Shown here piece by piece: positions 8,180 to 15,901 of a stretch of 36,165 nucleotides of DNA (position 1 is the first letter of the stretch; every line of letters starts with the position of its first letter). A model generated the notes under the pieces. The model was not told where the DNA came from. It worked only from the letters and a program-made list of their open reading frames with translations, and did no database searches. The translations under genes were made by a program, and so were the position numbers. Source of the DNA: JAFGSZ01 sp964492185 (GTDB lineage: Bacteria; Bacteroidota; Bacteroidia; Bacteroidales; UBA10428); contig CAZBJH010000020.1 in the NCBI GenBank assembly GCA_964492185.1, positions 1-36,165 of the forward strand. Reading direction: 5' to 3'.

Positions 8180-8291
8180 AGCTTTGAACTTTGAGCTTTC
8201 AGCTTTCAGCTTTCAGCTTTGAGCTTTGAGCTTTGAGCTTTGAGCTTTGAGCTTTCAGCTTTGAGCTTTGAGCTTTCAGCTTTCAGCTTTT
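8180..8291. repeat. Heptamer tandem repeat (16 units)
   Basis: Sixteen consecutive 7-base units of the form AGCTTT(G/C), with single-base variation in the second (AACTTTG) and last (AGCTTTT) units. The final base switches between G and C in blocks (C three times, G five times, then mixed), which suggests expansion by slippage or unequal exchange. The array ends 5 bases from the stop codon of the TPR gene and lies within its probable 3' untranslated region. Similar material (AAGCTTAAAGCTTGAAG) just before 8180 looks like decayed units. Confidence 0.9.
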
Positions 8292-8296
8292 CTTGT

Positions 8297-9286
8297 TCAG
8301 TCACATTTCAGCACATGCTCGATCTCATATTTTGCTGCTTCTTCATAAGGACCAACAGCAGACTTTTTGAATGCATCACATGCCGCGGATTTATCTCCTT
8401 TTTCCTTGTAGGCTTTACCTAATTCATAATATATTTTGGCTTCTTCATTATGTTGATCCGACTCATATTCCAGCGCTTTTTCAGCAGATGCTACAGCATT
8501 GTCCCATTGTGACTGTTCATTATAAACCGTGGCAAGAATATAATGTGTTGTTGCATTTTCCTTTTCATAATTTATGGATTGCAGCAAATATTTTACTGCA
8601 TTGTCATAATTTCCGGCTTCTTTTTCGCTCACACCTGTTTTAAGGTAATAATCACGGCCTACCTTGCGGATTCTTTCAAGGTTTTTATTATCATTTGCAG
8701 ATGCTGATACCTCAATTCCCTTGTCAAGGGTTTCAGTAAGAGCATCATCCATTTGGAGCTGCCTTTGAGCCAGTGCTTTGTAGTAGTATCCTGACGGATA
8801 ATCGGGATTATTGTTAACAGCTTTGGTGAATTCAACAAGTGCACCCTCAAAATTTTCGGCTTTATAAGCCTGTATCCCTTTTTGCACGTATAATTGGGGG
8901 ATCAGCCTTTTTGCCTGGGATTCCGTAACTTCATCGCCATACATTGAAGCAATCTGGGCTGATCTTTCGAATTCTTCTATTGCCTTGTCCGTTTGTTTTT
9001 CCTTGTAATAACTTTTACCGAGTTCAAGATGAAATTTCGGAAGCATACTTTCAACCTGTATTTGCAGTGATTCAATCCCTTCTTCACCTTCAAGCTCGTA
9101 ACAAAGGTCAAGACATTCGTTGAAATAACCGATTGCTTCTTCGAGATTTCCGCTGCCCTGAGCGGTTACACCGTTGTTAAAAGCTTCCCTGGCTTCATTG
9201 ACTGTTTGTGCGATACCAACTGCAGAAATGAAAAATAAAAATGTACTGATGATACTGATCGCTCTGATTTTACTGCATACACCCAT
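8297..9286 (-). CDS. Exported TPR-repeat protein
   Basis: A 329-residue protein with an N-terminal signal peptide (hydrophobic run IISTFLFFISAVGIAQ at about 11-26, cleavage after AQ likely) followed by tetratricopeptide repeats along nearly all of the rest. TPR signatures are visible in AFNNGVTAQGSGNLEEAIGY, in LGKSYYKEKQTDKAIEEF, in KGIQAYKAENFEGALVEF, in HYILATVYNEQSQWDNAVAS and in YYELGKAYKEKGDKSAACDA. Such solenoids mediate protein-protein contacts; here it would act in the periplasm. It is monocistronic, with a candidate -7 element upstream and a strong terminator downstream. No partner is indicated by the neighbours. Confidence 0.85.
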   Translation of the reverse strand: MGVCSKIRAISIISTFLFFISAVGIAQTVNEAREAFNNGVTAQGSGNLEEAIGYFNECLDLCYELEGEEGIESLQIQVESMLPKFHLELGKSYYKEKQTDKAIEEFERSAQIASMYGDEVTESQAKRLIPQLYVQKGIQAYKAENFEGALVEFTKAVNNNPDYPSGYYYKALAQRQLQMDDALTETLDKGIEVSASANDNKNLERIRKVGRDYYLKTGVSEKEAGNYDNAVKYLLQSINYEKENATTHYILATVYNEQSQWDNAVASAEKALEYESDQHNEEAKIYYELGKAYKEKGDKSAACDAFKKSAVGPYEEAAKYEIEHVLKCD

Positions 9287-9327
9287 AATGATGTTTTTTT
9301 TTCGTTATACTTTATAATTTTAAATGG

Positions 9328-9335
9328 CAAATATA
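9328..9335 (-). promoter_or_regulatory. Candidate -7 element for the TPR gene
   Basis: On the minus strand TATATTTG matches TAnnTTTG and lies 42 bases before the start codon. A -33 TTTG at the expected distance is not clear, so this is a weak to moderate call. Confidence 0.35.
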
Positions 9336-9485
9336 AATGATGTGCCTCTAATAAAAAAATCTTTATTGTATTGATAAACAAATAGGATGCCAAAAAATGA
9401 ATATGGAAAAAAAGATGAGAAAAGAAGTCATGAGATCCTGCTGTACTTCCCCGATTTCCGGCATGCAGAATAATATTCTTCCACT

Positions 9486-9519
9486 GGATAAATTTATCCT
9501 GCGAAAGTTACTATTTTTG
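9486..9519 (+). promoter_or_regulatory. Candidate promoter of gldA with a perfect palindrome
   Basis: TATTTTTG at 9512-9519 matches the Bacteroidetes -7 consensus and lies 23 bases before the gldA start. A perfect 14-bp palindrome, GGATAAATTTATCC, occupies 9486-9499, where the -33 element would be. A repressor or activator binding there could control the promoter, but no regulator is encoded nearby. Confidence 0.45.
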
Positions 9520-9542
9520 AACCGTGGTAAAATTAACAGTTT

Positions 9543-10454
9543 ATGTCGATCGTTGTAAAGGAGGTAACTAAATTTTACGGGGAACAACATGCACTTAAAG
9601 ATGTGTCTTTTGAAGTCCATCCAGGTAAGATTGTTGGTTTTATCGGTCCGAACGGGGCGGGAAAATCAACCATGATGAAAATTATGTGCGGATTGTTTCC
9701 TCCTGATAAAGGATCAGTGAGTATGTTCGGATATGATGCGATATTTGATTCACTTAATGTAAGGAGGATTTTAGGTTATCTGCCGGAGAATAATCCTTTG
9801 TATTATGATATGTATGTAAGGGAATATTTATCGTATGTTGCAGGTTTGTACGGTTTGCGAAGGGGCATAAGATCACGGATAGATGGAATTGTTGAGATGA
9901 CCGGCCTGTCAACAGAACAACATAAGAAGATCGGTTCATTGTCGAAAGGTTACAGGCAAAGGGTAGGATTGGGCCAGGCATTGATCCATGACCCCCGTGT
10001 GTTGATACTTGATGAACCTACGACCGGACTGGACCCTAATCAGATCATTGAGATCAGGAATCTGATATTCAAGCTGGGTAAAGAAAAGACCGTTATTCTT
10101 TCAACACATATTATGCAGGAAGTAGAAGCTATCTGTGACAGGGTAATTATTATCAATAAGGGCAGGATACTTGCACATGATGAAGCAATGAATATAAAAG
10201 ATTATTCATTGTCTGTTAAACAAACTGTACATGTTGAATTTAAAATCTCACCGGGACCCGAAAAGCTGAGATCCATAAAGGGAGTTATGCAGGTTCGGCA
10301 GATAGATGATACTTCATGGTTACTTGAAGGTGAAGAAGGTCCGGATCTGAGGTCTGAAGTTTTTCAGTTTGCCGTTGATAACAATCTTATGATACTATCA
10401 CTGCAGAAAAAGGATAAACGGCTGGAAGATGTTTTTCACGAACTCACAAAGTGA
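9543..10454 (+). CDS. gldA: ABC transporter ATP-binding protein, GldA-like
   Basis: A 303-residue ABC ATPase. Walker A GPNGAGKST is at 35-43, the Q-loop region at about 82, signature LSKGYRQ at 133-139, Walker B LILDEP at 154-159, and the switch His in ILSTHIMQEVEAICDR shortly after. The length and the roughly 80-residue C-terminal extension match GldA of Bacteroidetes, the ATPase of the GldA-GldF-GldG transporter needed for gliding in Flavobacterium. Homologues are also widespread in non-gliding Bacteroidales, so gliding cannot be concluded. The partner permeases gldF and gldG are not adjacent; metK follows about 290 bases downstream. An ABC-2 type exporter is the alternative description. 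Confidence 0.8.
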   Translation: MSIVVKEVTKFYGEQHALKDVSFEVHPGKIVGFIGPNGAGKSTMMKIMCGLFPPDKGSVSMFGYDAIFDSLNVRRILGYLPENNPLYYDMYVREYLSYVAGLYGLRRGIRSRIDGIVEMTGLSTEQHKKIGSLSKGYRQRVGLGQALIHDPRVLILDEPTTGLDPNQIIEIRNLIFKLGKEKTVILSTHIMQEVEAICDRVIIINKGRILAHDEAMNIKDYSLSVKQTVHVEFKISPGPEKLRSIKGVMQVRQIDDTSWLLEGEEGPDLRSEVFQFAVDNNLMILSLQKKDKRLEDVFHELTK

Positions 10455-10563
10455 TCCTGATACTGAGTTTAAATTACACAGTTATGACAACTTTAATCGT
10501 GTTTGTACATCCCTGAACAGATATAGTTCACATGCAGATATTTGACCTTCATAAAAAAAACAG

Positions 10564-10583
10564 AATATTCAGAAATGAATATT
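10564..10583. repeat. Hairpin in the gldA-metK gap
   Basis: AATATTCA and TGAATATT form a perfect 8-bp stem around a GAAA tetraloop. It is AT-rich and lacks a following T-tract on the plus strand, so it is not a convincing terminator. The rest of the 292-base gap (10455-10746) shows no gene, and no riboswitch structure that I recognise before metK. Confidence 0.35.
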
Positions 10584-10746
10584 GTTGCGGAATGGTTGTA
10601 TATTTACAGGAAATGCAAATGACATACAATTGATATTCAATCGAATACATTGCTATAAGCATGAATTTTCACATATTGTGCTGTATTTTGAGTTAAATAA
10701 ATAATAATTATTTTTACGGATTTTTAATAAATAACTATTAAAGAAA

Positions 10747-11997
10747 ATGGCATATTTATTTACATCTGAATCTGTTTCCGAGGGTCATCCGGATAAAGTG
10801 GCCGACCAGATTTCTGATGCTTTACTGGATGAATTCTTAAAACAGGACCCGGATTCAAAGGTTGCATGTGAAACACTTGTTACCACAGGACTGGTTGTAT
10901 TGAGCGGAGAAGTAAAAACATCAGCTTATGTTGATGTACAAAAGGTTGCCCGTAAAGTAATAAAAGATATCGGTTATACTGAAGCTGATTATATGTTTGA
11001 AGGTGATTCCTGCGGGGTTATTTCAACAATACATGAACAATCACCGGATATTAACCGGGGCGTGGAACGAGGAAATGAGGAGAATCAGGGAGCAGGCGAT
11101 CAGGGTATGATGTTTGGTTATGCCTGTAGGGAAACAGACCATTACATGCCGCTGGCACTCGAACTATCCCACCTTCTGTTAATTGAACTTGCTACTATCA
11201 GAAGGGAGGGTAAATCCATGACTTATCTGAGGCCTGATTCTAAATCGCAGGTTACAATCGAATATAACGATAATAATGATCCTGAACGCATACATACCAT
11301 AGTGATCTCTACTCAGCACGATCATTTTGATGAGGATGAAAGTATGCTGGAAAAAATTAAGGAAGATGTCCGTACTATTCTGATACCCCGGGTAAAGGCC
11401 AAATTACCCGGGCGGATACAAACCCTTTTTAAAGACGAATATATATTACATGTGAATCCTACGGGTAAGTTTGTAATTGGCGGACCACATGGTGATACCG
11501 GGCTGACAGGAAGAAAAATCATTGTAGATACGTATGGTGGAAAAGGAGCACATGGAGGAGGTGCATTTTCCGGAAAAGATTCTTCAAAAGTTGACCGTTC
11601 AGCTGCATATGCAGCCAGGCACATTGCTAAAAATATGGTTGCAGCGGGAATTGCCGATGAAGTATTGGTACAGATCGCTTATGCCATTGGTGTGGCCGAA
11701 CCGGTTGGCTTATTTGTGAACACATACGGTACGGCCAGAGTTGGAATGAATGACAGCGAAATTGCCAATAAGATAAAAAAGATATTTGATCTTCGTCCCG
11801 GGTTCATTATTAAAAGATTTGGACTTAGAAACCCGGTTTTCAGACCGACGGCAGCATATGGTCATATGGGCCGTCAGCCGGAAACAAAGAAAGTGGAGTT
11901 TTTCCTGAACGGAACGATCACTTCACGTGAAGTTGAATTTTTCACCTGGGAGAAGCTTGATTATGTTGAGACATTAAAGAAAGATTTTGGAATTTGA
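10747..11997 (+). CDS. metK: S-adenosylmethionine synthetase
   Basis: Methionine adenosyltransferase (416 residues), which makes S-adenosylmethionine from ATP and methionine, releasing phosphate and pyrophosphate; a cytoplasmic tetramer. The signatures are present: the ATP-binding start SESVSEGHPDKVADQISDA, the GAGDQGMMFGYA hexapeptide region, and the phosphate loop GGGAFSGKDSSKVDRSAAYAAR. The length is within the usual range and the C-terminus is intact. It stands alone; a family A hairpin element begins 9 bases after the stop and could serve as its transcript end. Confidence 0.97.
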   Translation: MAYLFTSESVSEGHPDKVADQISDALLDEFLKQDPDSKVACETLVTTGLVVLSGEVKTSAYVDVQKVARKVIKDIGYTEADYMFEGDSCGVISTIHEQSPDINRGVERGNEENQGAGDQGMMFGYACRETDHYMPLALELSHLLLIELATIRREGKSMTYLRPDSKSQVTIEYNDNNDPERIHTIVISTQHDHFDEDESMLEKIKEDVRTILIPRVKAKLPGRIQTLFKDEYILHVNPTGKFVIGGPHGDTGLTGRKIIVDTYGGKGAHGGGAFSGKDSSKVDRSAAYAARHIAKNMVAAGIADEVLVQIAYAIGVAEPVGLFVNTYGTARVGMNDSEIANKIKKIFDLRPGFIIKRFGLRNPVFRPTAAYGHMGRQPETKKVEFFLNGTITSREVEFFTWEKLDYVETLKKDFGI

Positions 11998-12006
11998 TAT
12001 TATTTA

Positions 12007-12129
12007 GTGTCTGTTCAGAAAGTTCCATTTGCAAGGCTCGCGCGGTCCGAAAACGCGGAGTTTACTTGTCGTAAACGGGCAATTTTCGGACAAGTGTAAC
12101 GCGGCAAATAGGACTTTATGGACAGACAT
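12007..12129 (+). mobile_element. MITE-like hairpin element, family A, copy 1 (short form)
   Basis: A 123-bp element with inverted ends GTGTCTGTTCAGAAAGT and (complement of the right end) ATGTCTGTCCATAAAGT. TA flanks it on both sides (12005-12006 and 12130-12131). Internal pairs GGTCCGAAAA / TTTTCGGAC and GTTTAC / GTAAAC mean that nearly the whole element folds into one long hairpin. It lacks the 40-base left arm of the other copies. It ends 18 bases before the nucleotide-sugar dehydrogenase start and so sits at the entrance of the polysaccharide genes. Confidence 0.85.
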
Positions 12130-12147
12130 TAAATCAATTATACTCTG

Positions 12148-13443
12148 ATGGATATTTACAATAAACTAATAAATAAGGAAACCGGATTATCGATAGTAGG
12201 TTTGGGTTATGTAGGATTACCCATAGCTCTTGAATTTGGTAAAAAGCTTTCTGTAATTGGGTTTGATATCAATGCAGGCCGTGTTGATTTAATGAAAAAT
12301 AAAATTGATCCGAGCAATGAGCTGGAAAGCAGTGATTTTGATAATGTGGACATAGTATTTACCAGTCAGCCTGTTGATCTGAAACAAGCTTCATTTCATA
12401 TTGTTGCTGTGCCGACACCAATTGACAAAAACAAGCTTCCCGACCTTAGTCCTTTGATATCGGCTACTGAGATCGTAGGAAAGATATTGAAAAAAGGGGA
12501 TTATGTGGTTTATGAATCTACGGTTTACCCGGGTGCAACGGAAGAAAAGTGTATTCCTGTCCTGGAAGAGTTGTCGGGATTGAAATACAAGGTTGATTTT
12601 AAAGTGGGATACTCCCCGGAACGTATAAACCCCGGAGATCATCTTCACACTTTAACCAATATTAAGAAAGTTGTTTCAGGTTGTGATACCGAATCTCTGG
12701 ATATCATATCGAGGATATACCAACTGGTGGTGACAGCAGGCGTTCATGAAGCATCCAGCATAAAAGTAGCCGAAGCAGCCAAGATAATTGAGAATACCCA
12801 GCGTGATGTAAACATTGCCCTGATGAATGAGCTTTCAATGATCTTTAACAAAATAAATATCAATACTTATGAAGTGCTGGAAGCTGCAGGCACGAAATGG
12901 AATTTTCTGAATTTTTTCCCCGGCCTTGTCGGCGGACATTGCATAGGGGTTGACCCCTACTATCTCACTTATAAGGCAAGTGAGCTTGGCCATTATGCCC
13001 AGGTCATTAATTCGGGACGTGAAGTAAATGATAAAATGGGAGAGTATATCGCGACCGAGCTGGTAAAAATGATCATTAAGCAGGGTAAGAATGTCCTTAA
13101 CAGTAATGTTCTTATAATGGGCGCCACCTTTAAGGAAGATGTTAGTGATATCAGGAATTCAAAGGTCGTTGATGTTAAAAAAGGATTGGAATCCTATGGG
13201 GTCAATGTGGATGTGGTGGATCCTTATGCTTCTTCAGATGAGCTGTCGTCAGAGTATGGATTTTCCATTGCAGAAAAAGTCAGGGCAAACTATGATGCAG
13301 TTATTCTGGCAGTTGCCCATCAGGAGTATTTGATGCTTGAAGAAAGTTATTTTCAAAGCATTTCTTCGGATAAGGGTATTTTTTATGATGTAAAGGGTGC
13401 GTTCAGAAACAGGATAAAACATATGAACTATATGAGCCTTTGA
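12148..13443 (+). CDS. tviB: UDP-N-acetylglucosamine 6-dehydrogenase-like (TviB/WbpA type)
   Basis: A 431-residue nucleotide-sugar dehydrogenase of the UDP-glucose/GDP-mannose dehydrogenase family. It performs the NAD-dependent four-electron oxidation of a UDP-hexose to the uronic acid. The Rossmann motif GLGYVGLP is at about 18-25, PTPID near 89, the catalytic-base region IIENTQRDVNIALMNE in the middle domain, and the catalytic Cys265 in GGHCIGVDPYYL. Similarity in pattern to TviB/WbpA/WbpO points to UDP-GlcNAc (or UDP-GalNAc) rather than UDP-glucose as substrate. The next gene encodes a WbpB/WlbA-like enzyme, which uses UDP-GlcNAcA, supporting this. Exact epimer specificity is not readable. 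Confidence 0.88.
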   Translation: MDIYNKLINKETGLSIVGLGYVGLPIALEFGKKLSVIGFDINAGRVDLMKNKIDPSNELESSDFDNVDIVFTSQPVDLKQASFHIVAVPTPIDKNKLPDLSPLISATEIVGKILKKGDYVVYESTVYPGATEEKCIPVLEELSGLKYKVDFKVGYSPERINPGDHLHTLTNIKKVVSGCDTESLDIISRIYQLVVTAGVHEASSIKVAEAAKIIENTQRDVNIALMNELSMIFNKININTYEVLEAAGTKWNFLNFFPGLVGGHCIGVDPYYLTYKASELGHYAQVINSGREVNDKMGEYIATELVKMIIKQGKNVLNSNVLIMGATFKEDVSDIRNSKVVDVKKGLESYGVNVDVVDPYASSDELSSEYGFSIAEKVRANYDAVILAVAHQEYLMLEESYFQSISSDKGIFYDVKGAFRNRIKHMNYMSL

Positions 13444-13536
13444 TCAGGATATTTCAGTTAACAGACTGCATTTGTCTTCCTTTGACTGAACATTGATTTG
13501 ATTTTTTAATTAATTTTAAACAATAATATAGATTAT

Positions 13537-14502
13537 ATGCGATCAGAAAAACCAAAAAATTTTTCGATAATCGGAGTTGGAGGATATATTGCAGTCAGAC
13601 ACTTAAAGGCTATTAAAGATACCGGCAACAGACTGCTGGCATCGTTGGATCCCAATGACAGTGTGGGAATTATTGACAGTTATTTTCCGGAAAGTGATTT
13701 TTTTGTTGAGTTTGAAAGGTTTGACAGGCATACTGATAAACTCCGCAGAAATGGCATTCAGATGGATTATGTGAGTATTTGTTCGCCTAATTATTTACAT
13801 GATTCGCATATCCGGTTTGCCCTGCGATGGGGTGCTGATGCTATTTGTGAAAAGCCTGTTGTTTTGAATCCATGGAATGTTGATGCACTCAGGGAAATAG
13901 AAAATGAATCGGGGAGATCAATTTATAATATTTTGCAATTGCGTCTGCATCCTTCGATCATTGCTTTAAAGAAAAGAATTGATAATGCACCTGATGATAA
14001 GATCCATGATATTGACCTGACCTATATTACAAGCAGAGGACACTGGTACGATATTTCATGGAAAGGGGATGATCAGAAATCAGGAGGGGTTGCCACGAAT
14101 ATTGGCGTTCATTTCTTTGATATGCTGATCTGGATATTCGGAGGTGTTAAGCAAAACATTGTTCACCTGCTCTCGCCAAAAAAAGCTTCGGGTTTTCTTG
14201 AACTGGAGAAGGCAAGGGTAAGATGGTTTTTAAGCATTGATTATAATGATATTCCTGAAAAACTAAAAGAAAATCAGGTAAGAACATACCGGTCGGTTAT
14301 GATAGATGACGAAGAAATTGAATTCAGCACCGGATTTACAGACCTTCATACGGAGAGTTATAAAAAAATACTGAATGGAGAGGGTTTCAGGCTTAAGGAG
14401 GCAAAACCCAGTGTGCAGACCGTATATGAGATCAGGAATGCTAAACCTATTGGATTGAAGGGTGATTATCACGAATTATGCCGTAAAGTATTAACCTTAT
14501 AA
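13537..14502 (+). CDS. wbpB: Gfo/Idh/MocA oxidoreductase, WbpB/WlbA-like
   Basis: A 321-residue NAD(P)-dependent oxidoreductase of the Gfo/Idh/MocA family. The nucleotide-binding start IIGVGGYIAVRHLKAIKDTGN (about 10-30) is characteristic of the WbpB/WlbA branch. The EKP motif (CEKPVVLNPWN) and the substrate-domain pattern GGVATNIGVHFFDMLIWIFG follow. WbpB/WlbA oxidises C3 of UDP-GlcNAcA, preparing it for amination by WbpE and acetylation by WbpD to UDP-2,3-diacetamido-2,3-dideoxy-glucuronate. The preceding gene would supply the substrate. The aminotransferase and acetyltransferase are not in this window. gmd begins 9 bases downstream. Confidence 0.85.
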   Translation: MRSEKPKNFSIIGVGGYIAVRHLKAIKDTGNRLLASLDPNDSVGIIDSYFPESDFFVEFERFDRHTDKLRRNGIQMDYVSICSPNYLHDSHIRFALRWGADAICEKPVVLNPWNVDALREIENESGRSIYNILQLRLHPSIIALKKRIDNAPDDKIHDIDLTYITSRGHWYDISWKGDDQKSGGVATNIGVHFFDMLIWIFGGVKQNIVHLLSPKKASGFLELEKARVRWFLSIDYNDIPEKLKENQVRTYRSVMIDDEEIEFSTGFTDLHTESYKKILNGEGFRLKEAKPSVQTVYEIRNAKPIGLKGDYHELCRKVLTL

Positions 14503-14511
14503 ATTGCATTT

Positions 14512-15633
14512 ATGTCTGGTCAAAAAGTTGCTCTTATTACCGGGATCACTGGTCAGGATGGCGCCTATCTGGCGGAATTTCTTTTAAAAAAAGGCTATAT
14601 TGTTCATGGTACCAAGAGAAGAAGTTCGCTTTTCAATACCGACAGGATCGATCATTTATATATGGATCCGCATGTTGAGAACAGAAATTTTATTTTGCAT
14701 TATGGTGATCTTACCGATTCTACAAATCTTATACGCATTATGCAGGAGGTAAAACCTGATGAGGTTTACAATCTCGCGGCCATGAGCCATGTAAGGGTTA
14801 GTTTTGACACACCTGAATATACGGCCAATGCTGATGGTATAGGCACTTTACGTATCCTGGAGGCTATCAGGATACTCGGCTTAACTGAAAAGACCAAGTT
14901 TTATCAGGCCTCAACAAGTGAATTATACGGGTTGGTACAGGAAGTGCCTCAAAGTGAAAAAACGCCGTTTTATCCAAGGAGTCCTTATGCTGTTGCCAAG
15001 TTATACGGATATTGGATAACGGTGAATTACCGAGAGGCTTATAATATGTTTTCATGTAACGGGATCCTGTTTAATCACGAATCGCCCATTCGGGGCGAGA
15101 CTTTTGTTACCAGGAAAATCACACGTGCCGTAGCCAGGATCGCCCTTGGCCTGCAGGAAAAATTTTACCTCGGAAACCTTTCGGCAAAAAGAGACTGGGG
15201 GCACGCCAAAGATTATGTCAAAGCCATGTACCTTATTTTACAGCAGGATGATCCTGATGATTACGTGATCGCAACAGGTATTACTACTGAAATTCGTGAA
15301 TTTGTAAGAAGAACTTTTGCAGAAATTGGTATTGAGATCGAATTTAAAGGAAAGGGTATTGATGAGAAAGGGTATATTGCAGCATGTAATAATTCCGAAT
15401 ATAAACTTGAAACAGGCAAAGAAGTGCTGGCCGTCGATCCGAGGTATTTTCGTCCCACGGAGGTTGACCTGCTGATAGGTGACCCTTCAAAAGCAAATAG
15501 TAAATTAAACTGGGTACCGGAATATGACCTTGACGGTTTAATAAAAGATATGTTGCGTTCGGATATTATACTTATGAAGAAAGATCAGTACCTGAAAGAG
15601 GGAGGTCATCAGACAATGAATTATTATGAATAA
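14512..15633 (+). CDS. gmd: GDP-mannose 4,6-dehydratase
   Basis: A 373-residue extended short-chain dehydrogenase that converts GDP-D-mannose to GDP-4-keto-6-deoxy-D-mannose, the first step to GDP-L-fucose. NADP-binding GITGQDG is at residues 11-17, the catalytic triad includes Ser/Thr in ASTSELYG and YxxxK at Tyr159-Lys163 (SPYAVAKLYGYW), and the GMD-specific patterns NHESPIRGETFVTRKI and SAKRDWGHAKDYV are intact. It begins 9 bases after the wbpB-like gene. The product is used by fcl, from which it is separated by a family A element. Confidence 0.97.
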   Translation: MSGQKVALITGITGQDGAYLAEFLLKKGYIVHGTKRRSSLFNTDRIDHLYMDPHVENRNFILHYGDLTDSTNLIRIMQEVKPDEVYNLAAMSHVRVSFDTPEYTANADGIGTLRILEAIRILGLTEKTKFYQASTSELYGLVQEVPQSEKTPFYPRSPYAVAKLYGYWITVNYREAYNMFSCNGILFNHESPIRGETFVTRKITRAVARIALGLQEKFYLGNLSAKRDWGHAKDYVKAMYLILQQDDPDDYVIATGITTEIREFVRRTFAEIGIEIEFKGKGIDEKGYIAACNNSEYKLETGKEVLAVDPRYFRPTEVDLLIGDPSKANSKLNWVPEYDLDGLIKDMLRSDIILMKKDQYLKEGGHQTMNYYE

Positions 15634-15650
15634 TTAAATTATTAGAAATA

Positions 15651-15671
15651 GAGCCTGTATTATTCAGGTTC
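15651..15671. repeat. Possible family B remnant or excision scar
   Basis: AGCCTGTATTATTCAGGTT joins a left-type family B end (CCTGTATTATTC) directly to AGGTT, which resembles the base sequence of a right end. No interior is present. This could be the footprint of an excised or internally deleted copy, or chance, since only about 18 bases are involved. Confidence 0.35.
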
Positions 15672-15720
15672 TTTAGTGTTGTTTTAGATAGATTTTTTAT
15701 TTTCAGGCGGGTTTTAAATA

Positions 15721-15882
15721 GAGTTTGTCAATAAAGTTGGCAAAATGTTTAACTGGTCATGTGTCTGTTCAGAAAGTACCATTTGGAAGGTTCGCGCGGT
15801 CCGAAAACGCGGAGTTTACTTATCGTGAATGAGCAATTTTCGGACAAGCGTAACGCGGCAAACGGGACTTTATGGACAGAGA
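15721..15882 (+). mobile_element. MITE-like hairpin element, family A, copy 2 (long form)
   Basis: A 162-bp element starting GAGTTTGTCAATAAAGT, with TA at 15719-15720 and 15883-15884. The 40-base left arm precedes a second, inner copy of the terminal sequence (GTGTCTGTTCAGAAAGT at about 15761). The interior matches the other family A copies closely, with changes such as TTATCGTGAATGAG in the apical loop region that are shared with copy 4. The right end contains an ATG (15872) in frame with fcl. Confidence 0.85.
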
Positions 15883-15901
15883 TAAAATATGGTATTTAAT
15901 T

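Noticed and set aside
8240..8422. Plus-strand reading frame of 60 codons with repeated SFELSA
   Set aside because: It is the translation of the heptamer microsatellite followed by the antisense of the TPR gene; the repeats keep all frames open by chance.
10455..10746. SAM riboswitch before metK
   Set aside because: No SAM-I or SAM-II like core or pseudoknot pattern could be recognised; only one AT-rich hairpin is present. A covariance search would settle it.
12007..12129. Family A hairpin as an ordinary terminator of metK
   Set aside because: The same sequence occurs at unrelated sites in both orientations with TA flanks and has no T-tract, so an element explains it better, although it may act as a transcript end.
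15872..15901. ATG 15872 as the real fcl start
   Set aside because: It lies in a mobile element end and adds residues not expected in the family; ATG 15902 fits the usual start.
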